Positions 52,841 through 61,881 of a stretch of DNA of 64,000 nucleotides are shown here, piece after piece (position 1 is the stretch's first letter; the number at the start of each line of letters is the position of its first letter). The notes beneath the pieces are model-generated. The model was not told the DNA's origin. It was given only the letters and a program-made list of their open reading frames with translations, and ran no database searches. The stretch is taken from positions 4,402,001 to 4,466,000 of the forward strand of contig NC_014393.1 in assembly GCF_000145275.1 (NCBI RefSeq), in the 5' to 3' direction. Source of the DNA: Clostridium cellulovorans 743B (lineage in GTDB: Bacteria; Bacillota; Clostridia; Clostridiales; Clostridiaceae). Made by a program: the position numbers and the translations under genes.

Positions 52841-53818
52841 TTAATCTCCATATACATAATCATGTAAATCTATTTTTGCCTTATCTAAATCTGTTACGTA
52901 ATAATATATATTGTTTATAAGCTTTCCTTCACTATAATCCTGTGAAGGAAACATTCTCTCATCTGTTGAATTTATACCACTAGTTAAAATAGAAACACCC
53001 ATTCCTATTATATCCGTGGAACTTAAATTAGTTTGGACATAATCTAATAAACTATTTGTTACATTCATAAATTCTGTGGTATCAAACTTTAACAATTGAT
53101 TCATTACTACTGTCAGAACCTCTCTCTGTCTTTCTGTCCTCTTCATGTCTCCGCCTGAAGTATATCTTATCCTACAATATGCAGTGGCTTGAACTCCATT
53201 CAATTTTTGTAGACCTGTACTTGTTATTGGATCAGCTGTAACCCCTTCGAGTTTAGCTGTTTCTAATACATATTCATTTATACAATTCAATTCTTCACTG
53301 TCTACATCTATATAAACTCCACCAACTGCATCAACAATCTTTGACATTCCTTCAAAGTTAACCGTTACAAAATTCTTTATAGCAAGGTCAAAATTGCTGT
53401 TTATTGTTCTTATTGCAAGTTCTGGTCCACCAAATGCATAGGCATGATTTATTTTATCCATGCCTCTATCTTCAATATTGACATAAGTATCTCTGATTAT
53501 AGAACTTAACCGAACTTGCTTCTTTGATTTATCTATTGTTGCTATCATAATAGTATCAGACCTAGAATCATCATTAGTCTGAAGATTTCTAGCGTCTATA
53601 CCAAATAAAGCAAAATTTATTATATCATTATTTTCTTTCTGGGTTTCTTCTGCTTGCGTATTTATACCTAAATCCTTATTATTGGTTGAGATATTTACTT
53701 GATCTACCTTCCCCAACTTAGAATATAACAAGGCTATAAAAACGCCTCCAGTTATTAAGATCATTGCTAATAGTATTGATAATGTTATAAATATTTTTTT
53801 ATACTTACTATTACCCAT
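52841..53818 (-). CDS. LytR-CpsA-Psr (LCP) family cell wall polymer ligase
   Basis: A 325-residue type II membrane protein with an anchor at about 8-30 (IFITLSILLAMILITGGVFI) and an extracellular LCP domain. Characteristic residues lie in FALFGIDARNLQTNDDSRSD, SSIIRDTYVNI, KINHAYAFGGPELAIRTINS and YCRIRYTSGGDMKRTERQRE. LCP enzymes move lipid-linked wall polymers onto peptidoglycan. The gene lies between glmM and the sugar transferase, fitting a role in attaching secondary wall polymers. Confidence 0.94.
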   Translation of the reverse strand: MGNSKYKKIFITLSILLAMILITGGVFIALLYSKLGKVDQVNISTNNKDLGINTQAEETQKENNDIINFALFGIDARNLQTNDDSRSDTIMIATIDKSKKQVRLSSIIRDTYVNIEDRGMDKINHAYAFGGPELAIRTINSNFDLAIKNFVTVNFEGMSKIVDAVGGVYIDVDSEELNCINEYVLETAKLEGVTADPITSTGLQKLNGVQATAYCRIRYTSGGDMKRTERQREVLTVVMNQLLKFDTTEFMNVTNSLLDYVQTNLSSTDIIGMGVSILTSGINSTDERMFPSQDYSEGKLINNIYYYVTDLDKAKIDLHDYVYGD

Positions 53819-53847
53819 CTAACCCCTCTCTTTTTAATTGCTTTAAT

Positions 53848-55191
53848 CTATACCTTATCTAGAATCATTTGAGCTAGTTCATTTGCCATCTCTTCGATTT
53901 CTATTTGGTTTTCTCCCTCAAGCATAACTCTCACTAAAGGTTCTGTTCCTGATGGTCTAATAAGAACTCTGCCTGTACCGTGAAGCGCTACTTCTATTTC
54001 TTGTATCTTTCTTATTATTTCCTGATCTTCTAAGTAAATATTCTTCTTATCATTTGGAACTGTTGCATTAACAAGCACTTGAGGTAATGTCTTCATAATA
54101 GTAGCAAGTTCTGATAAACTTTTTCCACTTTGCTTTACTATCGACGCAAGTTGAACTGCTGTTAATAATCCATCTCCTGTTGTATTGTGATCTAAGAAAA
54201 TTATATGTCCTGATTGTTCTCCACCAAGATTGTAACCTTCTTTAACCATCTCTTCTAATACGTATCTATCTCCGACTTTAGTCTTTACACTGTTTATCTT
54301 TTCTCTATCAAGCGCTAAAAATAAGCCCATGTTACTCATTACTGTAACTACTAGAGTTTCTTTAGATAATTTTCCTTTAGCCTTTAAATCCTTAGCACAA
54401 ATTGCTAACATCTTATCTCCGTCTACTAGATTGCCATATTCATCAACAGCTAGACATCTATCTGCATCACCATCAAATGCTAAACCTAAATTACACTTCT
54501 TTCTTGTTACGTATGCAAATAATTCTTCAGGATGTGTAGACCCACAGTTATCATTTATATTTAAACCATCTGGGGTATTGTTTATAACTACTACCTCTGC
54601 CCCTAGTTCTCTAAACGCTTGAACAGCTACATGTGATGCAGCACCATTAGCACAATCTAACGCAACCTTAATCCCTTTTAGGTCTCCATCAATAGTATTC
54701 TTTATATATTTTATATAATCTTCTTCTGCTTTATCATTTACTATTTTTCTTCCTATTTGGCTTCCAACTGGACTTTGAATTTCATCCATGCCATTTTCTA
54801 TTATTGCTTGTATTTTATCTTCAATTTCATCACTTAACTTATAGCCATTAGAGTTAAAAAATTTAATTCCATTAAACTCCACTGGATTATGTGAAGCAGA
54901 AATAACAACACCGGCATCGGCATTATATTTCCTTGTAAGATATGCTACTGCTGGTGTAGGAATTACACCTATGCATATTGCCTCAGCTCCTACAGACAAA
55001 ATCCCAGAAACTAGAGCTGCCTCTAACATGTCACAAGAAATTCTAGTATCCATTCCTACTATTATTTTAGGCTTATGTGTGCCTTCTGTTAATACATAGG
55101 CTCCTGCTCTTCCAAGTTTATAGGCTAACTCTGATGATAGTTCGCTATTTGCGATTCCTCTAACTCCATCAGTTCCAAAAAGTCTGCTCAT
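53848..55191 (-). CDS. glmM: Phosphoglucosamine mutase
   Basis: A 447-residue enzyme converting glucosamine-6-phosphate to glucosamine-1-phosphate. MSRLFGTDGVRGIAN is the family start. The phosphoserine loop is VISASHNPVEFNGIKFF, metal binding is DGDADR in LGLAFDGDADRCLAV, and the sugar loop is NLGGEQSGH. RPSGTEPLVRVMLEG ends the phosphate-binding domain. In many Firmicutes it lies directly after cdaA-cdaR; here five genes intervene, although all are on one strand. Confidence 0.97.
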   Translation of the reverse strand: MSRLFGTDGVRGIANSELSSELAYKLGRAGAYVLTEGTHKPKIIVGMDTRISCDMLEAALVSGILSVGAEAICIGVIPTPAVAYLTRKYNADAGVVISASHNPVEFNGIKFFNSNGYKLSDEIEDKIQAIIENGMDEIQSPVGSQIGRKIVNDKAEEDYIKYIKNTIDGDLKGIKVALDCANGAASHVAVQAFRELGAEVVVINNTPDGLNINDNCGSTHPEELFAYVTRKKCNLGLAFDGDADRCLAVDEYGNLVDGDKMLAICAKDLKAKGKLSKETLVVTVMSNMGLFLALDREKINSVKTKVGDRYVLEEMVKEGYNLGGEQSGHIIFLDHNTTGDGLLTAVQLASIVKQSGKSLSELATIMKTLPQVLVNATVPNDKKNIYLEDQEIIRKIQEIEVALHGTGRVLIRPSGTEPLVRVMLEGENQIEIEEMANELAQMILDKV

Positions 55192-55275
55192 TTTCTTACC
55201 TCTCTCTATTCTCAGTTTAATTAAACTATTTTTTCCTATATTAATATATCATAACTTCACAGATAATAGTACAGG

Positions 55276-55584
55276 TTATTTCTCTTCCGTCTCTGAAAGC
55301 CTCTCTAATATTATCTTATACCCATCACTTCCATAGTTTAAGCATTTATTTACTCTACTTATAGTTGCAGTACTCGCTCCAGTCTCTTCAACGATTTCAT
55401 TATATATTTTTTTATCTCTAAGCATCTTCGCAACTTGAAGTCTTTGAGCTAAGCTTTTGACTTCATTAATAGTTGCTATGTCATCAAAAAATTTATAACA
55501 TTCATCTATTGTTTCTAAACTTAAAATAGCTTTGAAAAAGAAGTCCATTTCATCACTTTTAAGTTTTGATTCTATGTTACTCAT
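55276..55584 (-). CDS. YerC/YecD-family TrpR-like DNA-binding protein
   Basis: A 102-residue helical protein of the TrpR/YerC superfamily. The helix-turn-helix is seen in LAQRLQVAKMLRDKKIYNEI followed by VEETGASTATISRVNKCLNY. Members are small repressor-like proteins of largely unknown target. The start at 55584 follows an AAAGGAG site; the longer frame from 55623 is rejected. It lies between buk and glmM. Confidence 0.9.
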   Translation of the reverse strand: MSNIESKLKSDEMDFFFKAILSLETIDECYKFFDDIATINEVKSLAQRLQVAKMLRDKKIYNEIVEETGASTATISRVNKCLNYGSDGYKIILERLSETEEK

Positions 55585-55687
55585 AAAATCACTCCTTTGT
55601 AATGTATTGTAACACTTTAGCAAAGAATTTTCTATAATATCTGCATTTTACTTTAACACCTTATTCTATTAAACTACCTTGCAATAG

Positions 55688-55719
55688 AAAAACGCTAACA
55701 ACCAATTGCTAGCGTTTTT
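55688..55719 (-). terminator. Terminator of the ptb-buk operon
   Basis: AAAAACGCTA (55688-55697) pairs with TAGCGTTTTT (55710-55719), with T runs on either strand. It is 11 bases after the buk stop codon. Confidence 0.92.
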
Positions 55720-55729
55720 TCTATATCTA

Positions 55730-56797
55730 CTAAGCGTATACTTTAGCTTCTTCTTCACCATTCAATACTCTTAAAGCACCTTGTGCTAAAGCAAGCATTT
55801 CATCTTCACCAGGATATACTGTAATTGGTGCAATCCATGAAGTTTTATTTGATATATAATTAATAGTATCTTGATTATAAGCAATTCCACCAGTAATTAT
55901 TATTGTCTCTACTTTACCGTCAAGAACAGCAGCACATGCTCCGATGTCCTTTGAAATTTGATATCTCATAGCATCAAAAGCTAATTGAGCATTTGCATCT
56001 CCAGCAGCAGCACTTGCAATAACATCTCTTGCATCATTGGAATTGCAATAAGCTACAAAGCCACCTTTTCCAGTAAGCTTTTTAAGAATTTCTTCTTTAG
56101 TATATTTTCCACTAAAACACATTCTTACTAAATCTCCAGCTGGAACAGTTCCGCTTCTTTCTGGAGAAAAAGCACCTTCTCCATCTAATGCGTTGTTTAC
56201 TTCTACTATTCTTCCATTTTTATGAGCACCTACAGAAACTCCTCCGCCCATATGACATACGATTAAGTTTAAATCTTCGTATTTCTTTCCTGTTTCCTTT
56301 GCATATCTCTTAGCTACAGCTTTTTGATTTAATGCGTGGAAAATTGATTTTCTTGGTAGTTCAGGAAGTCCTGATAATCTTGCAACATCATCTAACTCGT
56401 CAACAACAACTGGGTCAACGATAAATGCTTTTACACTTATTTCTTTTGCTATTTCATTTGCTAAAAGTGCACCAAGGTTTGAAGCATGCTCTCCATTAAC
56501 AGAAACTTGAAGATCCTTAAGCATTGGTTCATTAACCTCATATGTACCTCCGCTTATAGGTTTTAATAATCCACCTCTTCCAACAACTGCATCAAGATCT
56601 TTTACGTCAAAATCCTTTTGCTTTAACACATCTAAAATAACTTCTTTTCTAAAATCTTTTTGTGCAATAACACTATTATATTTTCCTATTTCTTCTGAAC
56701 TATGTCTTAATGTCTCAGTGAAGATTTCTTTTTCATCCTCAAAAACTGCTATTTTAGTAGAGGTTGATCCTGGGTTAATCATTAACATTTTGTGCAT
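55730..56797 (-). CDS. buk: Butyrate kinase
   Basis: A 355-residue acetokinase-family enzyme that converts butyryl phosphate and ADP to butyrate and ATP, the energy-yielding end of butyrate fermentation. NPGSTSTKIAVFEDEKEIF is the N-terminal phosphate-binding motif, followed by HMGGGVSVGAHKNGRIVEVN, SPERSGTVP and the adenosine motif TGGIAYNQ. It follows ptb with a 25-base gap and a strong AGGAGG site, so the two are co-transcribed. Confidence 0.97.
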   Translation of the reverse strand: MHKMLMINPGSTSTKIAVFEDEKEIFTETLRHSSEEIGKYNSVIAQKDFRKEVILDVLKQKDFDVKDLDAVVGRGGLLKPISGGTYEVNEPMLKDLQVSVNGEHASNLGALLANEIAKEISVKAFIVDPVVVDELDDVARLSGLPELPRKSIFHALNQKAVAKRYAKETGKKYEDLNLIVCHMGGGVSVGAHKNGRIVEVNNALDGEGAFSPERSGTVPAGDLVRMCFSGKYTKEEILKKLTGKGGFVAYCNSNDARDVIASAAAGDANAQLAFDAMRYQISKDIGACAAVLDGKVETIIITGGIAYNQDTINYISNKTSWIAPITVYPGEDEMLALAQGALRVLNGEEEAKVYA

Positions 56798-56822
56798 GAC
56801 AAATTCCTCCTAAAATTTTTTA

Positions 56823-57728
56823 TTATTGTAGGTCACAGCTTAATGCTGCTAGGGCAATTGAATACATTTTAGTTTCATATGAGTCAGCTCTTGATGTTAA
56901 TACAACTGGTGCTGATGTTCCAACTAATATTCCACCATTCTTAGGGTTTGTAAAATAAGTTAAAGTTTTATACATTATATTTCCAGCTTCAATGTTTGGT
57001 AATAATAAAATATCTGCGTTTCCTGCAACTGTACCCTGAACACCTTTATGATGTGCAGCTTCTTCTGATAAGGCTATATCTAATGATAAAGGTCCTTGCA
57101 CTGTACAATGAGGAATTATACCATCTGCATTCATCTTAGTTAATGCTTCTCCATCAACTGTATTTGGCATATTTTTATTTACAACCTCAACAGCACATAC
57201 ACATGCAACTTTAGGTTGTTCATAACCTATTGCTCTTGCAACGCCAACTGCATTATTTATTATTTGTGCTTTTTGATCAAGATCTGGGAAAGTATTAAAA
57301 GCAACATCTGTTAAAAAAATTAATCTATCAAAAGCTTCAGTTTCAAACACCGCTACGTGAGACATTAATTTTCCAGTTCTTAAACCTACTTCTTTGTTTA
57401 ATACTGATTTTAAGAAGTTTTTTGTATCTATAAGACCTTTCATTAATATATCAGCTTTTTTACTTGATACAAGTTCTACAGCTTTTAATGCTGCTTCTAT
57501 AGGATCTTTTATATCTACAACTTCAAAGTCGGCTAAATCCATATTTAATCCTGCTGCAACTTTAGCAATTTCATCCTTATCTCCAACTAATATAGCATTT
57601 GCAATTCCATTCTTTTTAGCATCTCTAACTGCTTCTAAAACTGGCTCATCTTGTGCTACTGCTACTGCTACTGTTTTTAGGCTACTGCTTTTTACCTTTG
57701 ATATAATCTCATCAAAACTTTTTATCAT
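56823..57728 (-). CDS. ptb: Phosphate butyryltransferase
   Basis: A 301-residue enzyme that converts butyryl-CoA and phosphate to butyryl phosphate for butyrate kinase. The phosphotransacetylase fold is seen in NAILVGDKDEIAKVAAGLNM, ADILMKGLIDTKNFLKSVLN and VAGNADILLLPNIEAGNIMY, with GGILVGTSAPVVLTSRAD near the end. The upstream region of 340 bases contains two Rex-like sites, so the operon may respond to the NADH/NAD ratio. Confidence 0.97.
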   Translation of the reverse strand: MIKSFDEIISKVKSSSLKTVAVAVAQDEPVLEAVRDAKKNGIANAILVGDKDEIAKVAAGLNMDLADFEVVDIKDPIEAALKAVELVSSKKADILMKGLIDTKNFLKSVLNKEVGLRTGKLMSHVAVFETEAFDRLIFLTDVAFNTFPDLDQKAQIINNAVGVARAIGYEQPKVACVCAVEVVNKNMPNTVDGEALTKMNADGIIPHCTVQGPLSLDIALSEEAAHHKGVQGTVAGNADILLLPNIEAGNIMYKTLTYFTNPKNGGILVGTSAPVVLTSRADSYETKMYSIALAALSCDLQ

Positions 57729-57833
57729 CCAACTGCACCTCTTTTTTTATTCTAAAATAATGTTTTTATTAATAATATATTAAGTTAAGACATCTAACTT
57801 TACATAACGATTCAACAACATAACTCAAAACAT

Positions 57834-57851
57834 TTGTGAAATAATTAACCT
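57834..57851 (-). promoter_or_regulatory. Rex-like operator, ptb-proximal
   Basis: TTGTGAA-ATAA-TTAACCT resembles the clostridial Rex site TTGTTAA-N4-TTAACAA, with three mismatches. It lies 106 bases upstream of the ptb start. Rex binding is inferred. Confidence 0.4.
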
Positions 57852-57974
57852 AAGTATCTAATAATATTCACTTATATCGCGGCAATTACCATAAATTAAG
57901 TATTAACTAATGTAAAACTTTGAAAAGAGAATACTTAAGTAATTCATTCTTCTGAAATTATAATACCAATAAAT

Positions 57975-57992
57975 TTGTGAAATATTTAACGG
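57975..57992 (-). promoter_or_regulatory. Rex-like operator, ptb-distal
   Basis: TTGTGAA-ATAT-TTAACGG is almost the same as the site at 57834 in sequence and orientation, 141 bases away. Its presence strengthens the idea of paired binding sites for one regulator. Confidence 0.4.
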
Positions 57993-58068
57993 TTCTATTT
58001 TACCAGAAATTTAGTTATTTTCGGTTATTTTCTGAATTTTATGAAAACTTATTTTTTTTAAATCAATT

Positions 58069-59664
58069 CTATATATTTTTGAACTTTTTCATTATTGCCT
58101 CAGCGCATTTTATACCATCAACTGCAGCTGACATTATTCCGCCTGCAAAACCTGCACCTTCCCCACATGGATATAATCCTTTAATGGAAATACTCTCTAA
58201 AGTTTCTGTTCTAGTTATTTTAACTGGAGCTGATGTTCTTGTTTCTATTCCTGTCATTATAGCGTCATAGTCACCATAACCCTTAATCTTTTTATCAAAA
58301 ACTGTTATACCTTCTTTTAGAGCTCCAATCACTTGACTTGGCAAACAATCCTTAAGGTTTTTAAAGCTATATCCTGGTTCATAGGATGGCTTTATGGCTC
58401 CAAGTTTAGTTGAAGGAACATCCTTCATAAAGTCCCCCAAAAGTTGGACAGGTGCATGGTAGTTTCCCCCACCTACCTTGTAAGCTAAAGCTTCATAATT
58501 CCTTTGAAATTCCATTCCACTAAGAGGTGCATCTCCTCCGAAATCTTTTGGGCCTACTGTGACAACCATTGCCGCATTAGCATTATCTCTATCTCTTTTA
58601 TAGTAGCTCATTCCATTAGTAACTAATCTATTTTCCTCTGAAGCAGCAGCTACTACTACACCACCAGGACACATGCAAAAACTATACACCCCCCTACCAC
58701 TTTCTGTATTATGAGTTAAAGTATAATCTGCTGCCTTAAGCTTTGGATGGTTCTTAAACTTACCATATTGGCTTTCATTAATCATATCTTGACTATGCTC
58801 AATTCTTACTCCAATTGCAAAAGCTTTGGGTTCCATGAAAATTTTATTTTTAAAAAGCATCTCGTAAGTGTCTCTCGATGAATGACCAATTGCTAAGATA
58901 AGATTGTCACATGGAATTTTTTCACCATTAGCCACCACGGCTTCAATTTCTCCATCCCTTGCTATTATGTCCTGTAATTTAGAGTTAAATCTAACCTCTC
59001 CACCATTTTCTATTATCTTTTTTCTTATATTCACAACTACATCCTTTAATATATCTGTACCTATATGGGGCTTTCCTAAATATCTTATTTCTTCTGGGGC
59101 TCCATTATCTATAAACGCCTTCACTACCAAATCACATCTGCGATCCTTTATACGAGTCGTAAGTTTACCATCAGAAAATGTTCCTGCTCCACCTTCTCCG
59201 AATTGAACATTACTTTCTACGTTTAATGGAGCACCTTTCCAAAAGTTATCAACAGTTTTACTTCTTTTATCAACAGATTCCCCTCTTTCTATTATAAGAG
59301 GTTTATATCCATTTTGTGCAAGGATAAGACCTGCAAAAAGTCCTGCAGGCCCCATTCCAACAACTATTGGTCTATGCTTCATAGACATAGTTCCAAATTG
59401 AAATTCATCATTATTCTTTGTAACTTCTAACCTTACATTATTGTCATTAGACCTTGCTACAACCTTATCTTCTTTGTCACATTTAACTTCAACACTATAG
59501 TTAAAAGCTAATGCATTTTTCTTTCTTGCATCAATTGACTGTCTAATTATAGAAAATTCTTTAATATCTTTTTCGCTTATCTTTAATTTTTTACATACCT
59601 TAGCTTTTAAAATCTCTAACTCTTCATCAATACTTAAATTTAAATTATTTATTCTAATAGGCAT
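58069..59664 (-). CDS. FAD-dependent dehydrogenase (COG2509 type)
   Basis: A 531-residue flavoprotein. The FAD-binding motif is PIVVGMGPAGLFAGLILAQN (about 98-117), with SNVQFGEGGAGTFSDGKLTT and IETRTSAPVKITR as further family marks; the end has GLYPCGEGAGFAGGIMSAAV. Members are uncharacterised dehydrogenases that occur near cell-wall genes. The start at 59664 is chosen for its AAAGGAG site; a start at 59685 would overlap the cdaR stop. It is in line with cdaA and cdaR. Confidence 0.9.
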   Translation of the reverse strand: MPIRINNLNLSIDEELEILKAKVCKKLKISEKDIKEFSIIRQSIDARKKNALAFNYSVEVKCDKEDKVVARSNDNNVRLEVTKNNDEFQFGTMSMKHRPIVVGMGPAGLFAGLILAQNGYKPLIIERGESVDKRSKTVDNFWKGAPLNVESNVQFGEGGAGTFSDGKLTTRIKDRRCDLVVKAFIDNGAPEEIRYLGKPHIGTDILKDVVVNIRKKIIENGGEVRFNSKLQDIIARDGEIEAVVANGEKIPCDNLILAIGHSSRDTYEMLFKNKIFMEPKAFAIGVRIEHSQDMINESQYGKFKNHPKLKAADYTLTHNTESGRGVYSFCMCPGGVVVAAASEENRLVTNGMSYYKRDRDNANAAMVVTVGPKDFGGDAPLSGMEFQRNYEALAYKVGGGNYHAPVQLLGDFMKDVPSTKLGAIKPSYEPGYSFKNLKDCLPSQVIGALKEGITVFDKKIKGYGDYDAIMTGIETRTSAPVKITRTETLESISIKGLYPCGEGAGFAGGIMSAAVDGIKCAEAIMKKFKNI

Positions 59665-59684
59665 TTTCTTCTCCTTTGTATTCA

Positions 59685-60890
59685 TTATTTAGAAATAGTT
59701 ACTTTTACGTTCTCTGGATTCACTGCTACTATAGATGCACTCTTATTTACAGAAACATTTACCTTAAGCTCATATTCACCCTCAACTAAATCTTTACAAT
59801 CTACATAGCAATTAAAGTTATCTGCACTCAATTCATTGATTATATTCTCAACACCTTTAACCACAACATTTGCTTTTACCTCACTTAAGTCGCCTTTTAA
59901 CTGGCTTCCTAAGTTTTTCAAAGCTATATTGAGATTTATTGATTTACTAATAATTTTTTGAACAGTGATTTTGACCTTAGCACCTTTAGTTGCTGAAATA
60001 AGTTCTACGTTATTAGGGATTACAAGTTTAGTTTCAATAGTCTTATTAGAATTTATAGTAGCTAAATCTATAGCTTCTGTATCTATAGATGAAATATTTG
60101 CTAAAACATCATCACTAGCTGAAATATCAACAGACTGAATATCTGCCTCTATAGATTTTATAATAATGTCCTCACCAACTACCCCTAAAGTTTTGATATT
60201 GACTGGTACATTTTTAATATTATTATATGGCAGTTCTACAGTTGCAAAAGCCTGTGATAAAGATATCTCTGTAACCCTGTTACCATTTGCGTCTAATGCT
60301 TCTATTGGCAATTGCAACGAATCTTGTTCTTGAAAATTTTCATAGGTGCAACTAATTGAGAGATTTTTTACTTGATTAACATAAGATTCTGGTCCTGTTA
60401 GTGTAATTTCACTTGGAGTAACCTTTGTTTGACCAAAAACAACGCCACTCCTAGGTTCTCCAGAAAGCTCTACATCTATAGGTAAACTTTTTTTCGCTAA
60501 ATTATCCACATCAATATCAACCCATATACCACTTTCTTTTAAAATAGTCACATCCTTTGGTGCCTCAATTATTTCCACAGGTATCTTTGTATCACCTTTC
60601 CTTATGGCATACTTAGATAAGTCTACCTCTAATTTAAAGTTACTAGGCTTTATACCATATATGATATTTGCATTACCTTTAATGGTAATATTAACTTTAA
60701 AGGTTTGTTTTGGCATAAGTATTAAAGAAACTTCTTTTAGCCCCTCAGAATTTTTTATTTCAACTGGTACATTTGCAATTATTACAGTCTTTATAGGATT
60801 ATAGATTGTTGATATGTATATCCAAAGGATAAAAGCAGCTATGAATGAGAAAATCTTAATTATCGTTGATGGAGTATTTTTTTCTTCCAT
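59685..60890 (-). CDS. cdaR: YbbR-domain regulator of diadenylate cyclase
   Basis: A 401-residue protein with one N-terminal membrane segment (IIKIFSFIAAFILWIYISTI, 10-29) and four to five YbbR repeats, each a short beta-rich unit, for example PVEIKNSEGLKEVSLILMPK and PIDVELSGEPRSGVVFG. CdaR binds and modulates CdaA. It overlaps cdaA by 31 bases, which indicates a coupled operon. Confidence 0.93.
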   Translation of the reverse strand: MEEKNTPSTIIKIFSFIAAFILWIYISTIYNPIKTVIIANVPVEIKNSEGLKEVSLILMPKQTFKVNITIKGNANIIYGIKPSNFKLEVDLSKYAIRKGDTKIPVEIIEAPKDVTILKESGIWVDIDVDNLAKKSLPIDVELSGEPRSGVVFGQTKVTPSEITLTGPESYVNQVKNLSISCTYENFQEQDSLQLPIEALDANGNRVTEISLSQAFATVELPYNNIKNVPVNIKTLGVVGEDIIIKSIEADIQSVDISASDDVLANISSIDTEAIDLATINSNKTIETKLVIPNNVELISATKGAKVKITVQKIISKSINLNIALKNLGSQLKGDLSEVKANVVVKGVENIINELSADNFNCYVDCKDLVEGEYELKVNVSVNKSASIVAVNPENVKVTISK

Positions 60891-61711
60891 AGCTTCACCT
60901 TCTCTCCAAAGCTTAATTTCTTATCTAAATATCTAAGCTTAATTATTCTGAATAAAATATCGCTTAATTTCTCCTTAGTATAGTTTCTTGTAAGTTTTCC
61001 ATTTATAGCAAGCGAAATCACACCTGTTTCCTCTGACACGATAATTACAAGAGCATCAGACATCTCTGAAATCCCCAATGCTGCTCTATGCCTTGTTCCT
61101 AGTTTCTTATCTATACTATGATTTGTACTTAATGGTAAAAAACATCCTGCCGCCACTATTTTATCATTTCTAATTATTGTAGCTCCATCATGAAGTGGAG
61201 TGTTTACGACAAATATATTTTCAAGTAACGCTGTAGTTACATTTGCATCCAACTTTGTTCCAGTAGATATTATATCCTCTAAGCCAGTAAATTGCTCAAT
61301 TACTATTAATGCACCCGTTTCATCCTTAGAAAGGTTTTCTACTGCATTTAGTATTTCAGCAATAAGCTTAGTGAGTTCTGCCTCATTTTTTAATATTGGT
61401 CTCTCTGCAAAAGCACTTCTACCAAGATGTTCAAGCGCTCTTCTTATCTCTGGCTGAAATATGATTACAATTGATAAAACACCTATAGTAATAGTTTTAT
61501 TTAATATCCAGTTAAGCATAGTAAGATTTAAAAAGCTACTTATAGGAATCAAAAATAAAATTAAAATTATTCCTTTTAGTAACTGTTCTGCTCTTGTTTG
61601 CCTCATTAGCACATATATTTTATAAAAGATATAACTAACAACCGCTATATCCAAAACATCAAAGAGTGATATGTTCTTTATTGTGATTAAATAAAATCTT
61701 AAAGTTTCCAA
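60860..61711 (-). CDS. cdaA: Diadenylate cyclase
   Basis: A 283-residue c-di-AMP synthase. Three N-terminal membrane segments (about 14-80) precede the DAC domain (about 100-265) with DGA in PLHDGATIIRND (175-177) and RHR in KLGTRHRAALG (207-209). It condenses two ATP to c-di-AMP, which governs potassium and osmolyte balance and wall homeostasis. The start codon is TTG with an AGGTGAGG site. Followed by cdaR as in other Firmicutes. Confidence 0.97.
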   Translation of the reverse strand: METLRFYLITIKNISLFDVLDIAVVSYIFYKIYVLMRQTRAEQLLKGIILILFLIPISSFLNLTMLNWILNKTITIGVLSIVIIFQPEIRRALEHLGRSAFAERPILKNEAELTKLIAEILNAVENLSKDETGALIVIEQFTGLEDIISTGTKLDANVTTALLENIFVVNTPLHDGATIIRNDKIVAAGCFLPLSTNHSIDKKLGTRHRAALGISEMSDALVIIVSEETGVISLAINGKLTRNYTKEKLSDILFRIIKLRYLDKKLSFGEKVKLWKKKILHQR

Positions 61712-61881
61712 AACCTCACCTCTTTTTTATTGCTATTTTAATTATACAATAATTTTATTTTTATTACTAAGATTTAATTTATGGAAATTTGTTAATACTT
61801 TATATAGATATCTATTTGTAATAATTACCAATTAAGTGTTATCATATTATATATGAAGTACTATTTTAAGGAGTGTCCAAT

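Larger units (their letters stand above)
57729..58068. other. Promoter region of ptb-buk
   Basis: Non-coding region between the FAD dehydrogenase and ptb. It contains two similar 18-base sites listed separately. No terminator hairpin with a clear T run was found after the FAD dehydrogenase gene, so some read-through from the cda operon is possible. Confidence 0.6.
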
